Positions 15,838 through 24,236 of a DNA stretch of 64,000 nt are shown in pieces; position 1 is the first letter of the stretch; each line of letters opens with the position of its first letter. A program made the translations under genes and the position numbers. Below the pieces are notes generated by a model. The model had not been told where the DNA came from, ran no database searches, and was given only the letters and a program-made list of their open reading frames with translations. Source of the stretch: Aliikangiella sp. G2MR2-5 (GTDB lineage Bacteria > Pseudomonadota > Gammaproteobacteria > Enterobacterales > Kangiellaceae); the NCBI RefSeq assembly GCF_015687155.1, contig NZ_JADPQF010000001.1, forward strand, positions 682,001-746,000, written 5' to 3'.

Positions 15838-17721
15838 ATGAAGCAATTAACATCTGCACTGGTGTTAGTTGCCAGTAGTTTTGTGGCAATTAATACATCG
15901 GCAACAGAAGTAAAATCTCTGAACGATACAGACAAGAAAGTCTGGTTAACTATAGGCAAGGACGCTGCAAACTATTTAAAAGCAAATAAACAGCATGGAC
16001 TTGCGGTTGATACTAGTCGAGTTAACCTGATGGCTAACTCTAAAGCTGACTTGATCTCTATTTCAGAAAAGCAAATAGAGAAGTTAAGTCATTTTATGCA
16101 TGATGAATTTAACCGTTGTGGTGGATTTGTTTTTCACGAGTCATTCGACGATGCGCAGAATTATCTATCGAGAGTTGAGCAGACTGCGAGTACTCCTCAG
16201 CCTCTGGTAAGCTATACCATCGACAATCCAGAGGCAGTTAATGCTCTTCTTGGAACTTTATCCAGTACTAATTTAAACGATACTGTTTCTTCACTATCAA
16301 ATTATTATAATCGTTATTACACACAACAGAGTGGTGTAGATTCCGCGAACTGGATAAGGAGTCATTGGCAAGATATAGGCCAGTCACGAAGTGATATTTC
16401 CGTTGAGTTATTTAATCATAGTTGGAGCCAGCCTTCGGTAATTGCAACGATTCAGGGTACAACGATGGCGAACGAAATTGTAATCATCGGTGGTCATCTT
16501 GATTCTATTAATTCTTCTAATCCGTCGGGCGGACGTGCACCAGGTGCAGACGATAATGCATCTGGGATTGCTGTAATTACTGAAACTTTACGCGCCATTG
16601 TTGCCAGTGGTTACAAGCCTGCTCGAACCATAAAACTGATGGGGTATGCTGCGGAGGAAGTTGGATTACGAGGCTCTAAAGCTATCGCTCAACAATTTTC
16701 ATCATCCGGGCAAAATGTTGTCGGCGTTGTACAGTTTGATATGACAGGGAATCATGGTACCCCTGACAAAGATATTGTTTTCATGACGGACTATACGAAC
16801 AGCGCGCAGAACAATTTTATGATGCAACTGATTGATACCTATCTAACTGATATCAGTTATGGTACCAGTCGTTGTGGTTATGCCTGTAGTGACCATGCAT
16901 CCTGGCATAATGAAGGCTATGCAGCGTCAATGCCATTCGAGTCGACAATGGGAGATTCTAATGGGCGAATTCATTCAACCAGTGATACTTACTTTGATTC
17001 ATCACACGCTATTAATTTCGCAAGATTATCTGTTACCTTCCTTGCTGAGCTAGCAAAAAGTGAGGGCAGCGAGCCACCTGATAATGACAGCGAGTTGGAG
17101 AACGGAGTTCCTGTCGCTAACTTAACTGCCAATCGTGGCGATTCAGTTAACTACATAATGCAGGTTCCTCAAGGAGCCGAAAATATTCGATTCGAAATCG
17201 AAGGCGGCAGCGGTGATGCAGATCTTTATGTTAAATTTGGCTCTGAACCGACGGATTCCAATTACGATTGTCGTCCGTATAAAAATGGCAACAATGAGAG
17301 CTGCTCAGGGACTCAATCTGGAGGCACTTATTATATCAGGATTAAAGCCTACTCTTCCTATTCGGGGGTGAGCCTGACTGGCAGTTATACAACAGATTCT
17401 GAGCCGCCCGGCGACGTAATCGATGAAACTATCAACGACATTGCTGTTGGGCAGGGAGAATGGTACTTCCACAGCGTTGACCTCTCATCTGGATATGCTG
17501 ATCTTGAAGTCTCGATATCAGGTGGAAGTGGTGATGCTGACTTATATGTTCGTCAGGGTTCGCAGCCAACAACCAGTAGCTATGATTGTCGTCCTTATAA
17601 GTGGGGAAATAGTGAAACATGCAGCTTTAGTAACCCTGCAAATACGACATGGCATATTGGTATCAGAGGCTATAATGCCAGCTCAGGGGTAACATTAAAT
17701 GTGAAAGCCAATCCCTTGTAG
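15838..17721 (+). CDS. Secreted M28 leucyl aminopeptidase-type protease with two PPC domains
   Basis: This 627-residue precursor has a signal peptide (ALVLVASSFVAINTSA), a propeptide, and an M28 di-zinc catalytic domain like the Vibrio leucyl aminopeptidase. Expected ligands are visible: H220 (GGHLDS), D238 (PGADDNASG), E273/E274 (AAEEVGLRGS), D301 (QFDMTG) and H379 (RIHSTSDT). Two PPC domains at about 417-517 and 527-626 are close copies of those in the M4 protease. An AGGTGAT ribosome site precedes the ATG. A perfect terminator follows. It probably trims peptides produced by the M4 enzyme outside the cell. Confidence 0.96.
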   Translation: MKQLTSALVLVASSFVAINTSATEVKSLNDTDKKVWLTIGKDAANYLKANKQHGLAVDTSRVNLMANSKADLISISEKQIEKLSHFMHDEFNRCGGFVFHESFDDAQNYLSRVEQTASTPQPLVSYTIDNPEAVNALLGTLSSTNLNDTVSSLSNYYNRYYTQQSGVDSANWIRSHWQDIGQSRSDISVELFNHSWSQPSVIATIQGTTMANEIVIIGGHLDSINSSNPSGGRAPGADDNASGIAVITETLRAIVASGYKPARTIKLMGYAAEEVGLRGSKAIAQQFSSSGQNVVGVVQFDMTGNHGTPDKDIVFMTDYTNSAQNNFMMQLIDTYLTDISYGTSRCGYACSDHASWHNEGYAASMPFESTMGDSNGRIHSTSDTYFDSSHAINFARLSVTFLAELAKSEGSEPPDNDSELENGVPVANLTANRGDSVNYIMQVPQGAENIRFEIEGGSGDADLYVKFGSEPTDSNYDCRPYKNGNNESCSGTQSGGTYYIRIKAYSSYSGVSLTGSYTTDSEPPGDVIDETINDIAVGQGEWYFHSVDLSSGYADLEVSISGGSGDADLYVRQGSQPTTSSYDCRPYKWGNSETCSFSNPANTTWHIGIRGYNASSGVTLNVKANPL

Positions 17722-17760
17722 CAGATAATTTTTACTAAGATTTTTACATAGTGCAAAATA

Positions 17761-17805
17761 GGCTTGTTCAACTGATATCTCAGTAGCTCTGAACAAGCCT
17801 TTTTA
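17761..17805 (+). terminator. Strong intrinsic terminator after the M28 peptidase
   Basis: GGCTTGTTCA (17761-17770) and TGAACAAGCC (17790-17799) form a perfect 10-base-pair stem, followed by TTTTTATT. Confidence 0.9.
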
Positions 17806-17885
17806 TTGAAAAGAAAAGATAACTATAATGATAGAAATGCAAATGCAAGAAAGTAGATTTTGTTTAGGGCGGAGCCTATGTTCCA

Positions 17886-18332
17886 ATGTCTGATTTTTTC
17901 AATTTACAGCGCTTCAAAGTAGCTCAGGATGTGGTATACCATAAAGTGGTGACTGAACTTGACCAGGGGAGAAAGAACAGCCACTGGATGTGGTATATTT
18001 TTCCCCAAATACAAGGTTTAGGTTCGAGTAGTACCGCAAGAAAATTTGCCATTACCTGTCGAGAAGAGGCGGTTGCTTATCTATCTGATCCGCTATTGAA
18101 AGGAAGGTTGATTGAATGCTGTCGACTTTTATTGGCGGTTAAGGAAAAATCGGCCCGTGACATTTTAGGCTACCCGGACGATCTCAAGCTTTGCTCTTCA
18201 ATGACTCTGTTTGCACAGGTTGCGAAACAAAACGAAAACACCAGACAAACGGAGGCTATTTTTCAACAAGTTTTGAACCGTTTTTATCACGGTAAGCCTG
18301 ATCCTATAACCCTCAATAAACTACGGGCATAG
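17886..18332 (+). CDS. DUF1810 family protein
   Basis: This 148-residue soluble protein matches DUF1810 along its length: LQRFKVAQDVVYHKVVTEL, HWMWYIFPQIQGLG, YLSDPLLKGRLIECCRLLL, and a final IFQQVLNRFYHGKPD. This family is sometimes annotated 'calpastatin' without functional support, so no activity is claimed. It is a single gene between the M28 peptidase terminator and the TolB-like gene. There is no strong ribosome site at the ATG. Confidence 0.88.
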   Translation: MSDFFNLQRFKVAQDVVYHKVVTELDQGRKNSHWMWYIFPQIQGLGSSSTARKFAITCREEAVAYLSDPLLKGRLIECCRLLLAVKEKSARDILGYPDDLKLCSSMTLFAQVAKQNENTRQTEAIFQQVLNRFYHGKPDPITLNKLRA

Positions 18333-18474
18333 TTCAAATCCAGGAACATATCTTTTTAAACCAGCTATTAGAGCTCCTTCTTCCTTTCTCAAATGATTTA
18401 AATTAATTGTAAAAGCATTGAGGCTAATCTCTGCCTAAGGTAGAGTTACTCCAAATTAAAACCTGGAAAAGAAA

Positions 18475-19410
18475 ATGAAAAAACTATTATTAAATGCCTT
18501 ATCAGTATTGATTTATAGCTCAACTTTGCTGGCTAGTCACAGTAATGCAAAGTCAAGTGTAGCGTTAGCTCCTGGAACTGAAGTGTTTTTATATGAAATC
18601 AAGCGAGATATAAATTCTGGAAAGACTATGCTGTCCCTGATTTCCAATGTAAGTCAGGCGGAGGGATATGATAATCAGCCCAGCTTTTCACCTGATAATC
18701 AGAAGCTTTTGTATGTTTCCGCCAGAGACGGAAAGCAGATGGATATTTACGAGTATGACATAGCGAGTAAGAAAACAAGACAGCTAACACAAACACCTGA
18801 AAATGAGTTTTCTCCAATGCTGGAAGCAAATGGCAAAACTTTTACTGCTGTTAGAGAGGGGGGAGACCCATATCAGTCGGTTCATCGTTATCCATATCCA
18901 ACTAGTGAACAAGCCAGTCGAAAATCAAGTTGGGCGGTTAAATCTCAAACTCCTATCGGTTATTATGCCTTCGCCAAAGATGGAAAAGCTGTCGCCTGGG
19001 CAAGATGGGCAAATGCAATCTACATTTTTGAACCTGATTCTCCTTACGCGACATTTGCTATCGGACATGCGGCTCCGTCTAAGCCGTTGAAAATTCCCGC
19101 AACCGACTTATTTAGCTTCGTACATCGTCAAGGAAATGATGAGCTTTGGATTAAATCGATTGAACCTGCTTCGCGGGCAATTACACCTATTGCACCGGTA
19201 TTAAAGAGCAATATTGATTATGCCTGGACGCCTCATAAAGAGTTGATTTCGGCAAGTGATAGCCAGCTGTATTTATACTCGGGTAAAGAAAAGAATTGGA
19301 ATCTTTGGGCAGATCTCTCGTCGGACAAGATCTTTAACATCTCCAGACTGGCGATTAGCTCTGACTTTCAGTATATTGCCGTTGTCGCCAAAGTAGCGGC
19401 AAAACAATAA
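18475..19410 (+). CDS. Exported TolB-like beta-propeller (PD40) protein
   Basis: This 311-residue protein has a signal peptide (LLLNALSVLIYSSTLLASHS) and TolB/PD40-type propeller strands. The clearest is QPSFSPDNQKLLYVSARDG at about residues 66-85, followed by TRQLTQTPENEFSPML and weaker copies toward the C terminus. Such propellers bind other periplasmic or secreted proteins or carry enzyme domains; no catalytic domain is present here. A GGAAAAG ribosome site precedes the ATG. The following GNAT gene begins 31 bases later with its own ribosome site and may be co-transcribed. Confidence 0.75.
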   Translation: MKKLLLNALSVLIYSSTLLASHSNAKSSVALAPGTEVFLYEIKRDINSGKTMLSLISNVSQAEGYDNQPSFSPDNQKLLYVSARDGKQMDIYEYDIASKKTRQLTQTPENEFSPMLEANGKTFTAVREGGDPYQSVHRYPYPTSEQASRKSSWAVKSQTPIGYYAFAKDGKAVAWARWANAIYIFEPDSPYATFAIGHAAPSKPLKIPATDLFSFVHRQGNDELWIKSIEPASRAITPIAPVLKSNIDYAWTPHKELISASDSQLYLYSGKEKNWNLWADLSSDKIFNISRLAISSDFQYIAVVAKVAAKQ

Positions 19411-19441
19411 TGTCATTTTTAGCGTCAAGAAGGAGAATAAT

Positions 19442-19981
19442 ATGATAGAAGTAGCATCAACAGCGCGATTAAGTTTTCGACTTCTTGGAGCAGAAGATAA
19501 AGAACTTCTGTTCGAGCTGGACCAAGATCCGGAAGTGATGAAGTACATCAATGGCGGAAAGATGACCACCATGAAAGACGTGGAAGAGGTTTACCTGCCA
19601 AGGCTTGCCAGCTATTCCAGTCCGGAAAAAGGCTGGGGGATGTGGGGCGTTTTTGTTAAGAATAACGAAGATTTCATCGGCTGGATTTTAGTTAGACCAA
19701 TGGAGTTTTTTTCTGAGAATCCGGAATTTGATAATCTGGAACTAGGCTGGCGATTTAAAAGGTCGAGCTGGGGTAACGGTTACGGAACTGAAGCCGCTAA
19801 AGCCGTAATGGACGCGGTAGGTGAACCGGATGATGTTAAAAGATTATCGGCCGTAGCTATGCTGGGTAACGAGGCTTCGGTTAATATAATGAAAAAGCTC
19901 GGTATGGAGTATATAAAAACCTATACCCATAAAGATCCCTTGGGCGATATCGAAGCCGTTTATTACTCACTTGAATGTTAA
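19442..19981 (+). CDS. GNAT-family N-acetyltransferase (RimJ-like)
   Basis: This 179-residue protein belongs to the Acetyltransf_3/RimJ group. TARLSFRLLGAEDKELLFEL opens the fold, LGWRFKRSSWGNGYGTEAAK carries the acetyl-CoA pyrophosphate loop (R-x-x-G-N-G-Y-G-T-E-A), and NEASVNIMKKLGMEYI is the usual last helix-strand. An AGAAGGAG ribosome site lies about 8 bases before the ATG. The acceptor is unknown; related enzymes acetylate ribosomal protein N termini, small amines or antibiotics. Confidence 0.9.
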   Translation: MIEVASTARLSFRLLGAEDKELLFELDQDPEVMKYINGGKMTTMKDVEEVYLPRLASYSSPEKGWGMWGVFVKNNEDFIGWILVRPMEFFSENPEFDNLELGWRFKRSSWGNGYGTEAAKAVMDAVGEPDDVKRLSAVAMLGNEASVNIMKKLGMEYIKTYTHKDPLGDIEAVYYSLEC

Positions 19982-20024
19982 ATTGATATTGTCGATCTTC
20001 ATAGTGGATGACTAAATATTTTCG

Positions 20025-20693
20025 ATGAAGAAACTTCTACTGCCATTGTTAATCTTTTCCTGTCATACGCTTTCGAAAGAAAGCGTATGCTATGGCAGTA
20101 CTTCAAATGGTCGACTGGAAAACGGTGTAAAGCTACCTTCGAGTGGTAACAACTTTGTCAGTTATAGTTCGATCGGAAATTTATCTGGTAGAACCTATGT
20201 ACACGCAAAGGTCAGAGAAATCATTCTGATGGCTTATCAAACGCTGGAAACAGAACACCCAGACAAAGTATATAAATATGCAGAAACCGGATTTGAAGAA
20301 GGGGGACGCTTTAAACCACACAAGACTCATCAAAATGGCTTGTCAGTAGATTTTATGGTGCCGGTAGTCGACAAAAAAGGTAAGTCGGTTCATTTGTCTA
20401 CCCATCCTTTTAATAAATTTGGCTATGATATTGAGTTTAACGACAAGAGTCAGTTTGACGGTTTGACAATTGATTATGAAGCCATGGCAGCTCATATTGT
20501 TGCGCTTCATAAGTCTTCCAAAATATCAGGAAATGATTTGTGGCGGGTGATATTTGCCCCCGAACTTCAGCCCAATCTGTTTAAAACTCAATATGGCGAA
20601 TATCTAAAGCGTAATATTCAATTTTCTACCAAGCGTTCCTGGGTCAGGCACGATGAACATTATCATGTAGATTTTTCGGTAGCTTGCCAATAA
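20025..20693 (+). CDS. M74-type penicillin-insensitive murein endopeptidase-like protein
   Basis: This 222-residue exported protein resembles MepA of the LAS peptidase group, which cleaves D-alanyl-meso-diaminopimelyl cross-links in peptidoglycan. A signal peptide (LLLPLLIFSCHTLS) is followed by SNGRLENGVKLP, GGRFKPHKTHQNGLSVDF with zinc-binding H102 and D109, and the terminal HDEHYHVDF with H212 and H214. The usual family motif reads G-R-D-V-D-F where this has G-L-S-V-D-F. It probably acts in the periplasm. No ribosome site is obvious at the ATG. Confidence 0.85.
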   Translation: MKKLLLPLLIFSCHTLSKESVCYGSTSNGRLENGVKLPSSGNNFVSYSSIGNLSGRTYVHAKVREIILMAYQTLETEHPDKVYKYAETGFEEGGRFKPHKTHQNGLSVDFMVPVVDKKGKSVHLSTHPFNKFGYDIEFNDKSQFDGLTIDYEAMAAHIVALHKSSKISGNDLWRVIFAPELQPNLFKTQYGEYLKRNIQFSTKRSWVRHDEHYHVDFSVACQ

Positions 20694-20738
20694 TTATTTT
20701 GAGTTAATGTTGTAACTTGATTTCCTTTAGGAATTGAT

Positions 20739-20990
20739 ATGAGTATTCAAAAAGTTACTCAGAAAGATTATCAGAAATTAATACAGATCTGGGAGTCATC
20801 TGTTAGAGCGACGCACAACTTTCTTTCTGAGGAATATATTGCTGAATTAAGACCTCTTATCCTGCAGCATTATTTTGATGCGGTTAATTTGAGATGTTTT
20901 AAGGATGAACAAGAGACTATTTGCGGGTTTATTGGTGTTGCCGATTCGAATATTGAAATGTTGCCGGAACGATTTCTTTACTCGACATAG
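20739..20990 (+). pseudogene. 5' fragment of a GNAT acetyltransferase gene
   Basis: A TTTAGGA ribosome site and ATG open an 83-codon frame. It matches the N-terminal half of a short GNAT family: IWESSVRATHNFLSEEYI, LRPLILQHYFDAVNLRC and CGFIGVADSNIEML. The sequence should then continue into the acetyl-CoA-binding half, but family resemblance stops after ML at about 20963 and the frame closes at 20990. The 3' half is missing and is replaced by part of another GNAT gene in a different frame. Probably non-functional. Confidence 0.75.
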
Positions 20991-21262
20991 ATAATGACGA
21001 GTTGGCATTGAGGAAAATGTTCATTCATCGAGACTATAGAGGTAAGCAATATGGAGTTGCATTATCCTTGTTAAAGCAGACCCTCGCTTATGCTCAATCA
21101 AATAGAGTTAGGCAAATTTAACTGGGTACTACCGCCGAGTTTTTGGCCGCTCATCGCTTCTACGAAAAAAATAATTTCGCGGAAATTGCTAAAAGCGAAT
21201 TACCGGAAAGTTTTCCTATAATGGCGGTATGCTCCAAGTTCTACAAATATTCTTTTGATTAA
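20963..21262 (+). pseudogene. 3' fragment of a different GNAT acetyltransferase gene, with an internal stop
   Basis: In the frame beginning at 20963 the translation reads AGTISLLDIDNDELALRKMF, then FIHRDYRGKQYG, a TAA at 21119-21121 where related proteins have Tyr before LGTT, then AHRFYEKNNF, ELPESFPIMAV and SKFYKY. This is the C-terminal half of a GNAT subgroup distinct from the 5' fragment. It lacks any start region. The out-of-frame junction and the nonsense codon together mark decay after a deletion between two GNAT genes. Confidence 0.75.
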
Positions 21263-21263
21263 A

Positions 21264-22376
21264 CTAAGGCAGGAAGTCTTCGAAAATAGCTTCCACAGAC
21301 TCTCCTTCTACCAGGCGAGCAATAATCGAGTCTCGATGTTTAGACATATCTAAATGAGAAAACCTGGCTTTATTTGCAAAGTAATACTGAGACATTAATT
21401 TGGTCGCCGCATTTTGATTAACCTTGGCTGATTTTCGTTGAGTAATGGTCATTTTTTTCGGTTGTTGCGTTGGCCTTTTTACTTTCGCAGGTCGCTCCTC
21501 AGCTTTGATAAACTGGATTTTATCGCTGTCACCTGTAGAATTGGCTTTGCTTTCTGGATTATTTGGATTTTCCAAGTGAGTATCTTGCGAAGGCTCACTG
21601 ATCGTTACAAAAGTTTCCCGAATAAAAAGTTGCGCTTCGTCAATAGGTTCTACTGCGAGTCTTTCCAGGAGCGCAACTCTTGCTCTATGTAATGGCGTTT
21701 GCGCCGGATCCATTGGCTGAAATTGCTGAAACCACTGTGTTTTGTGAATAGCGCTAATGATGTCATCCCAATAGCGTTGGAATTCGCCTTTTTTAAATTT
21801 CTTCAGGCCCAGTGCTTCGCAAAAGGTCGGTAAACTGGCTTCGCTGATAGGGACGAACTGATCCGGGCGTTTCATCGCAAGTAATCTAGTCGCGGGAAAC
21901 AGTTGGCATTGTTTAAAACCATTGTTTTCAAACCATTGCTGATAGGTATCGATAAACTGCATAAAGTGCCAGCCATCGATCGGCCCTTGAGATGGAATGA
22001 CTCTCATGAGTTTGGCCAGGCCGGAGGCATCTGCTTTCAAGATTTTTTTAAATGAAGCAAAACCACTGGAATCTCCCAATACCTGGCAGTCAAAAGGAAA
22101 ACGTTTTTCAACATTGCGATCGCTAATACCACCAAGCATCATCCTTTCCGTATCATCACTTTCAGAGAGATCTCTTCCCTGATTGAGTAGTTCATCAGCT
22201 TGATGAAGAAGTTTTAAGCAGCCGGAAACCTGATAGCCAGGAGATAAAGCGTTGAGCCCTTGATAATAATTGCTCCAATCACTTGCCATTATATTTTTAA
22301 TGGTTTCTATCTGCTGATTTCTTGTATTGTCTGATGTTGATGCTGTTTCTTCTGCAAGAGTTGGTGTGTTGTCCAT
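21264..22376 (-). CDS. Hypothetical protein, 370 aa
   Basis: No family is recognised. The protein has a Thr/Glu-rich leader, then a mostly helical region at about residues 20-240 (DWSNYYQGLNALSPGY, GWHFMQFIDTYQQWF, CQLFPATRLLAMKRPDQFVP, GEFQRYWDDIISAIHKTQWF). A low-complexity Asn/Ser/Lys linker at about 265-315 follows, then a C-terminal helical domain (KLMSQYYFANKARFSHLDM). No signal peptide or membrane segment is seen, so it is probably cytoplasmic. The P-A-T-R-L-L-A-M-K-R-P-D-x-F-V-P stretch looks like a restriction or McrB-type conserved core but is too little to assign. Its stop lies 2 bases from the end of the convergent GNAT remnant. Confidence 0.75.
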   Translation of the reverse strand: MDNTPTLAEETASTSDNTRNQQIETIKNIMASDWSNYYQGLNALSPGYQVSGCLKLLHQADELLNQGRDLSESDDTERMMLGGISDRNVEKRFPFDCQVLGDSSGFASFKKILKADASGLAKLMRVIPSQGPIDGWHFMQFIDTYQQWFENNGFKQCQLFPATRLLAMKRPDQFVPISEASLPTFCEALGLKKFKKGEFQRYWDDIISAIHKTQWFQQFQPMDPAQTPLHRARVALLERLAVEPIDEAQLFIRETFVTISEPSQDTHLENPNNPESKANSTGDSDKIQFIKAEERPAKVKRPTQQPKKMTITQRKSAKVNQNAATKLMSQYYFANKARFSHLDMSKHRDSIIARLVEGESVEAIFEDFLP

Positions 22377-22578
22377 AATTAGTACTGTCTGATTATTTCT
22401 TAATAATTTTTCTTGATATGACTTTAGGATGTTACTGATTAGAAAAATGCTGTCTTCGCTATATCATCTTTTGGGCTAAAGATGTTTATTAAAAGAAGTT
22501 AGCGTATTGAGCTGAAGTAGCCATCCGGTTTGTTTGCTATTTTAGCGATCAAATTAAATCTGTAAAGAGGGAAGGTAA

Positions 22579-22692
22579 GTGCATAGAAGAGTATATGGAA
22601 ACAGTAAGAGTGGTCTTCTACCTGTTGAATGCTGTAAGACAGCCTGCTCAAGAGCGTTAGAGTCAGGATATTATCGATATTTTAAGGCGTAA
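22579..22692 (+). CDS. Putative 37-aa cysteine-containing small protein
   Basis: A GTG codon is preceded by AGAGGGAAGG, an unusually good ribosome site about 3 bases upstream. The 37-codon frame contains VECCKTACSRALESGYY and ends in TAA at 22690-22692, two bases from the stop of the convergent 91-residue gene. The clustered cysteines (CC-x3-C) and the exact fit between neighbours argue for a real gene. It has no signal peptide. Nothing is known of its function; metal binding is one possibility. Confidence 0.5.
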   Translation: MHRRVYGNSKSGLLPVECCKTACSRALESGYYRYFKA

Positions 22693-22694
22693 CT

Positions 22695-22970
22695 TTAAAG
22701 GCCATAAGTTGGAGGGTCTTCCTTCTTTTCAATATTTCTCTCTTCGTGTCGAGCTTTTTCTATTGCTTTGGTTAGCGCCTGATGTTCATTTTCTTCCTGG
22801 CCGAAGTAAAGGTACTTCTCAGCAGTTTTAAATACTTCGTATAAGTAATTAACCCTATAGTTCAGGTTTAGAAGGGCCTTGGCGATAAACTTGGGATCTG
22901 CGTCATGTTCTTTCATATACGCCGCTTCTTTCAGGGCTATTTCAAGCTCTTCTTTCGTTGGCTTTGTCAC
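22695..22970 (-). CDS. Small conserved-looking hypothetical protein, 91 aa
   Basis: A GTG start is preceded by GGGAG about 7 bases upstream. The product is helical and acidic-basic mixed: KPTKEELEIALKEAAYMKEH, then FIAKALLNLNYRVNYLYEVF, AEKYLYFGQEENEH and a charged tail. I recall similar small proteins in pseudomonads and xanthomonads but cannot name a family. No membrane segment or signal. It stands alone, convergent with the 37-residue frame. Confidence 0.7.
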   Translation of the reverse strand: MTKPTKEELEIALKEAAYMKEHDADPKFIAKALLNLNYRVNYLYEVFKTAEKYLYFGQEENEHQALTKAIEKARHEERNIEKKEDPPTYGL

Positions 22971-23104
22971 CGGACGTCTCCCTATCTAATTATTCAGTCT
23001 GAATATTATAAGTTTAGCAGCTCTTGAGTTGAATGAATTATCTTGACTCGAATATTTGTCGGCTCAAGCAAGAGAGTCGGTGTAAATTCAACAAATTCAA
23101 AGGA

Positions 23105-23734
23105 TTAACTCGCTTTTGCGGTATTACATAGAAAGTTCAGTGCTGTTTGATAGTCGAGTAAGGAGAAGCCGATTGCGGGGTTGGTTTCGACAACCCTTTG
23201 ATAGGGGTGATAGTGGTAGCTGCAGTCGTCTACACATATATAGTTGTGCCGCCATTCAGGATTACTCTCCAGATAGGCTTCCACTTCATTGCCTCGCTGG
23301 TTAAAATTCTCACGCTTTCTGACTACCGGAGTCTTACCAATAATGGCATCGGGCAAAATTCTCGACCCTCTCTGGTATAACAAGGTCTGCAACCATTCGA
23401 TACCCCGATGAAGGAGGCGCCAGCTGCTGGAAATAATGACTCTGGCTTGAGTATCCTGAATAAGGGTTTCAAAAATGGCAATCGCAGTTAAATCAAGCTC
23501 ACTTAAGAGATGTCCATAATCCATAACCTCGCTAACCCCGTGAGCTGAAGAAATAGGATATTCTGAATAACGGTATTGGTCATTAAGCTCCCGGGAGTGG
23601 GAGTGCTCTTCAATGTGGTAATAATGGCGGGCCATTTTCCAGCCTATGGAATTAAGAACACCATCGATGTCGAGAAATACCAGCGGCTGTATTGCACAGT
23701 TGTTCATGAGCAGTTCACACTCTCGCTCGGTCAT
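23105..23734 (-). CDS. HAD-superfamily phosphatase-like protein (HAD_18 type)
   Basis: This 209-residue protein has the HAD nucleophile motif VFLDIDGVLNS (D22, D24), RVIISSSWRL as motif II, and NYICVDDCS as the acidic motif IV. This resembles the HAD domains associated with Swiss-army-knife RNA repair proteins and related small phosphatases. The substrate is unknown. Two starts are possible: ATG at 23734, which overlaps the upstream YbaK-type gene by 20 bases, and ATG at 23707, which avoids the overlap and begins nearer the conserved core. Either way it is probably translated with the YbaK-type gene from one mRNA. Confidence 0.83.
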   Translation of the reverse strand: MTERECELLMNNCAIQPLVFLDIDGVLNSIGWKMARHYYHIEEHSHSRELNDQYRYSEYPISSAHGVSEVMDYGHLLSELDLTAIAIFETLIQDTQARVIISSSWRLLHRGIEWLQTLLYQRGSRILPDAIIGKTPVVRKRENFNQRGNEVEAYLESNPEWRHNYICVDDCSYHYHPYQRVVETNPAIGFSLLDYQTALNFLCNTAKAS

Positions 23735-24236
23735 CCTTACGACGAGAAATAATTGGATGCTGGATTGTTTCGCGACGGTAGCCTGCTTTAATTGGTTCTG
23801 CTCCTGTTATTCGTTGAAAATCCTCAGTATCCATGCGTATCAGCAGGTTGTGAGTGCCTCCGTTAAAAATAATATAAGGGCTGCTAAGCAGCTCCTGAGC
23901 TACAAAAACGTTCATGCCGTAAATATTTCCAAATGGGGGCATGGCACCAATTTCACATCGAGGAAAGCGATCTTTAAATTTCTCTTCAGAAACCAGTTGC
24001 AGGTCGTCAAGTTTTAAGTGTTTTGCCAGGCTTTCGAGTTGTAGGCTACAGTCGGCCGGGATAACCACCATCATCAGATGTAGTTGTGAGCCCAGGATCA
24101 CCACTTTGGATAAACGACTTCCCTTTATTTGGGTCTGTCTTGCTGTCTGTTGGGCAGTGAAGCTGGTTATATGAGGAATGAGCTCATAGTCAATGCCCAG
24201 ATCATCTAGATACTCAGTCGGATTTGGAATGTGCAT
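23715..24236 (-). CDS. YbaK/EbsC-type aminoacyl-tRNA deacylase-like protein
   Basis: Proteins of this family hydrolyse mischarged aminoacyl-tRNAs such as Cys-tRNA(Pro) or Ala-tRNA(Pro). The 173-residue product has YELIPHITSFTAQQTA at the N terminus, KVVILGSQLHLMMVVIPAD, DRFPRCEIGAMPPFG with the conserved G-A-x-P-P-F/G loop, and IIFNGGTHNLLIRM. I place the start at the ATG at 24236 because GGGAGG lies 5 bases upstream; the GTG at 24242 is inside that ribosome site. It is the first gene of a two-gene unit with the HAD protein. It is a free-standing editing domain, so the cognate tRNA is unknown. Confidence 0.88.
   Translation of the reverse strand: MHIPNPTEYLDDLGIDYELIPHITSFTAQQTARQTQIKGSRLSKVVILGSQLHLMMVVIPADCSLQLESLAKHLKLDDLQLVSEEKFKDRFPRCEIGAMPPFGNIYGMNVFVAQELLSSPYIIFNGGTHNLLIRMDTEDFQRITGAEPIKAGYRRETIQHPIISRRKDDRARV

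Noticed and set aside
18327-18346. GTTCAAATCC resembling a tRNA T-arm
   Set aside because: No acceptor stem, anticodon arm or D-arm can be built around it.
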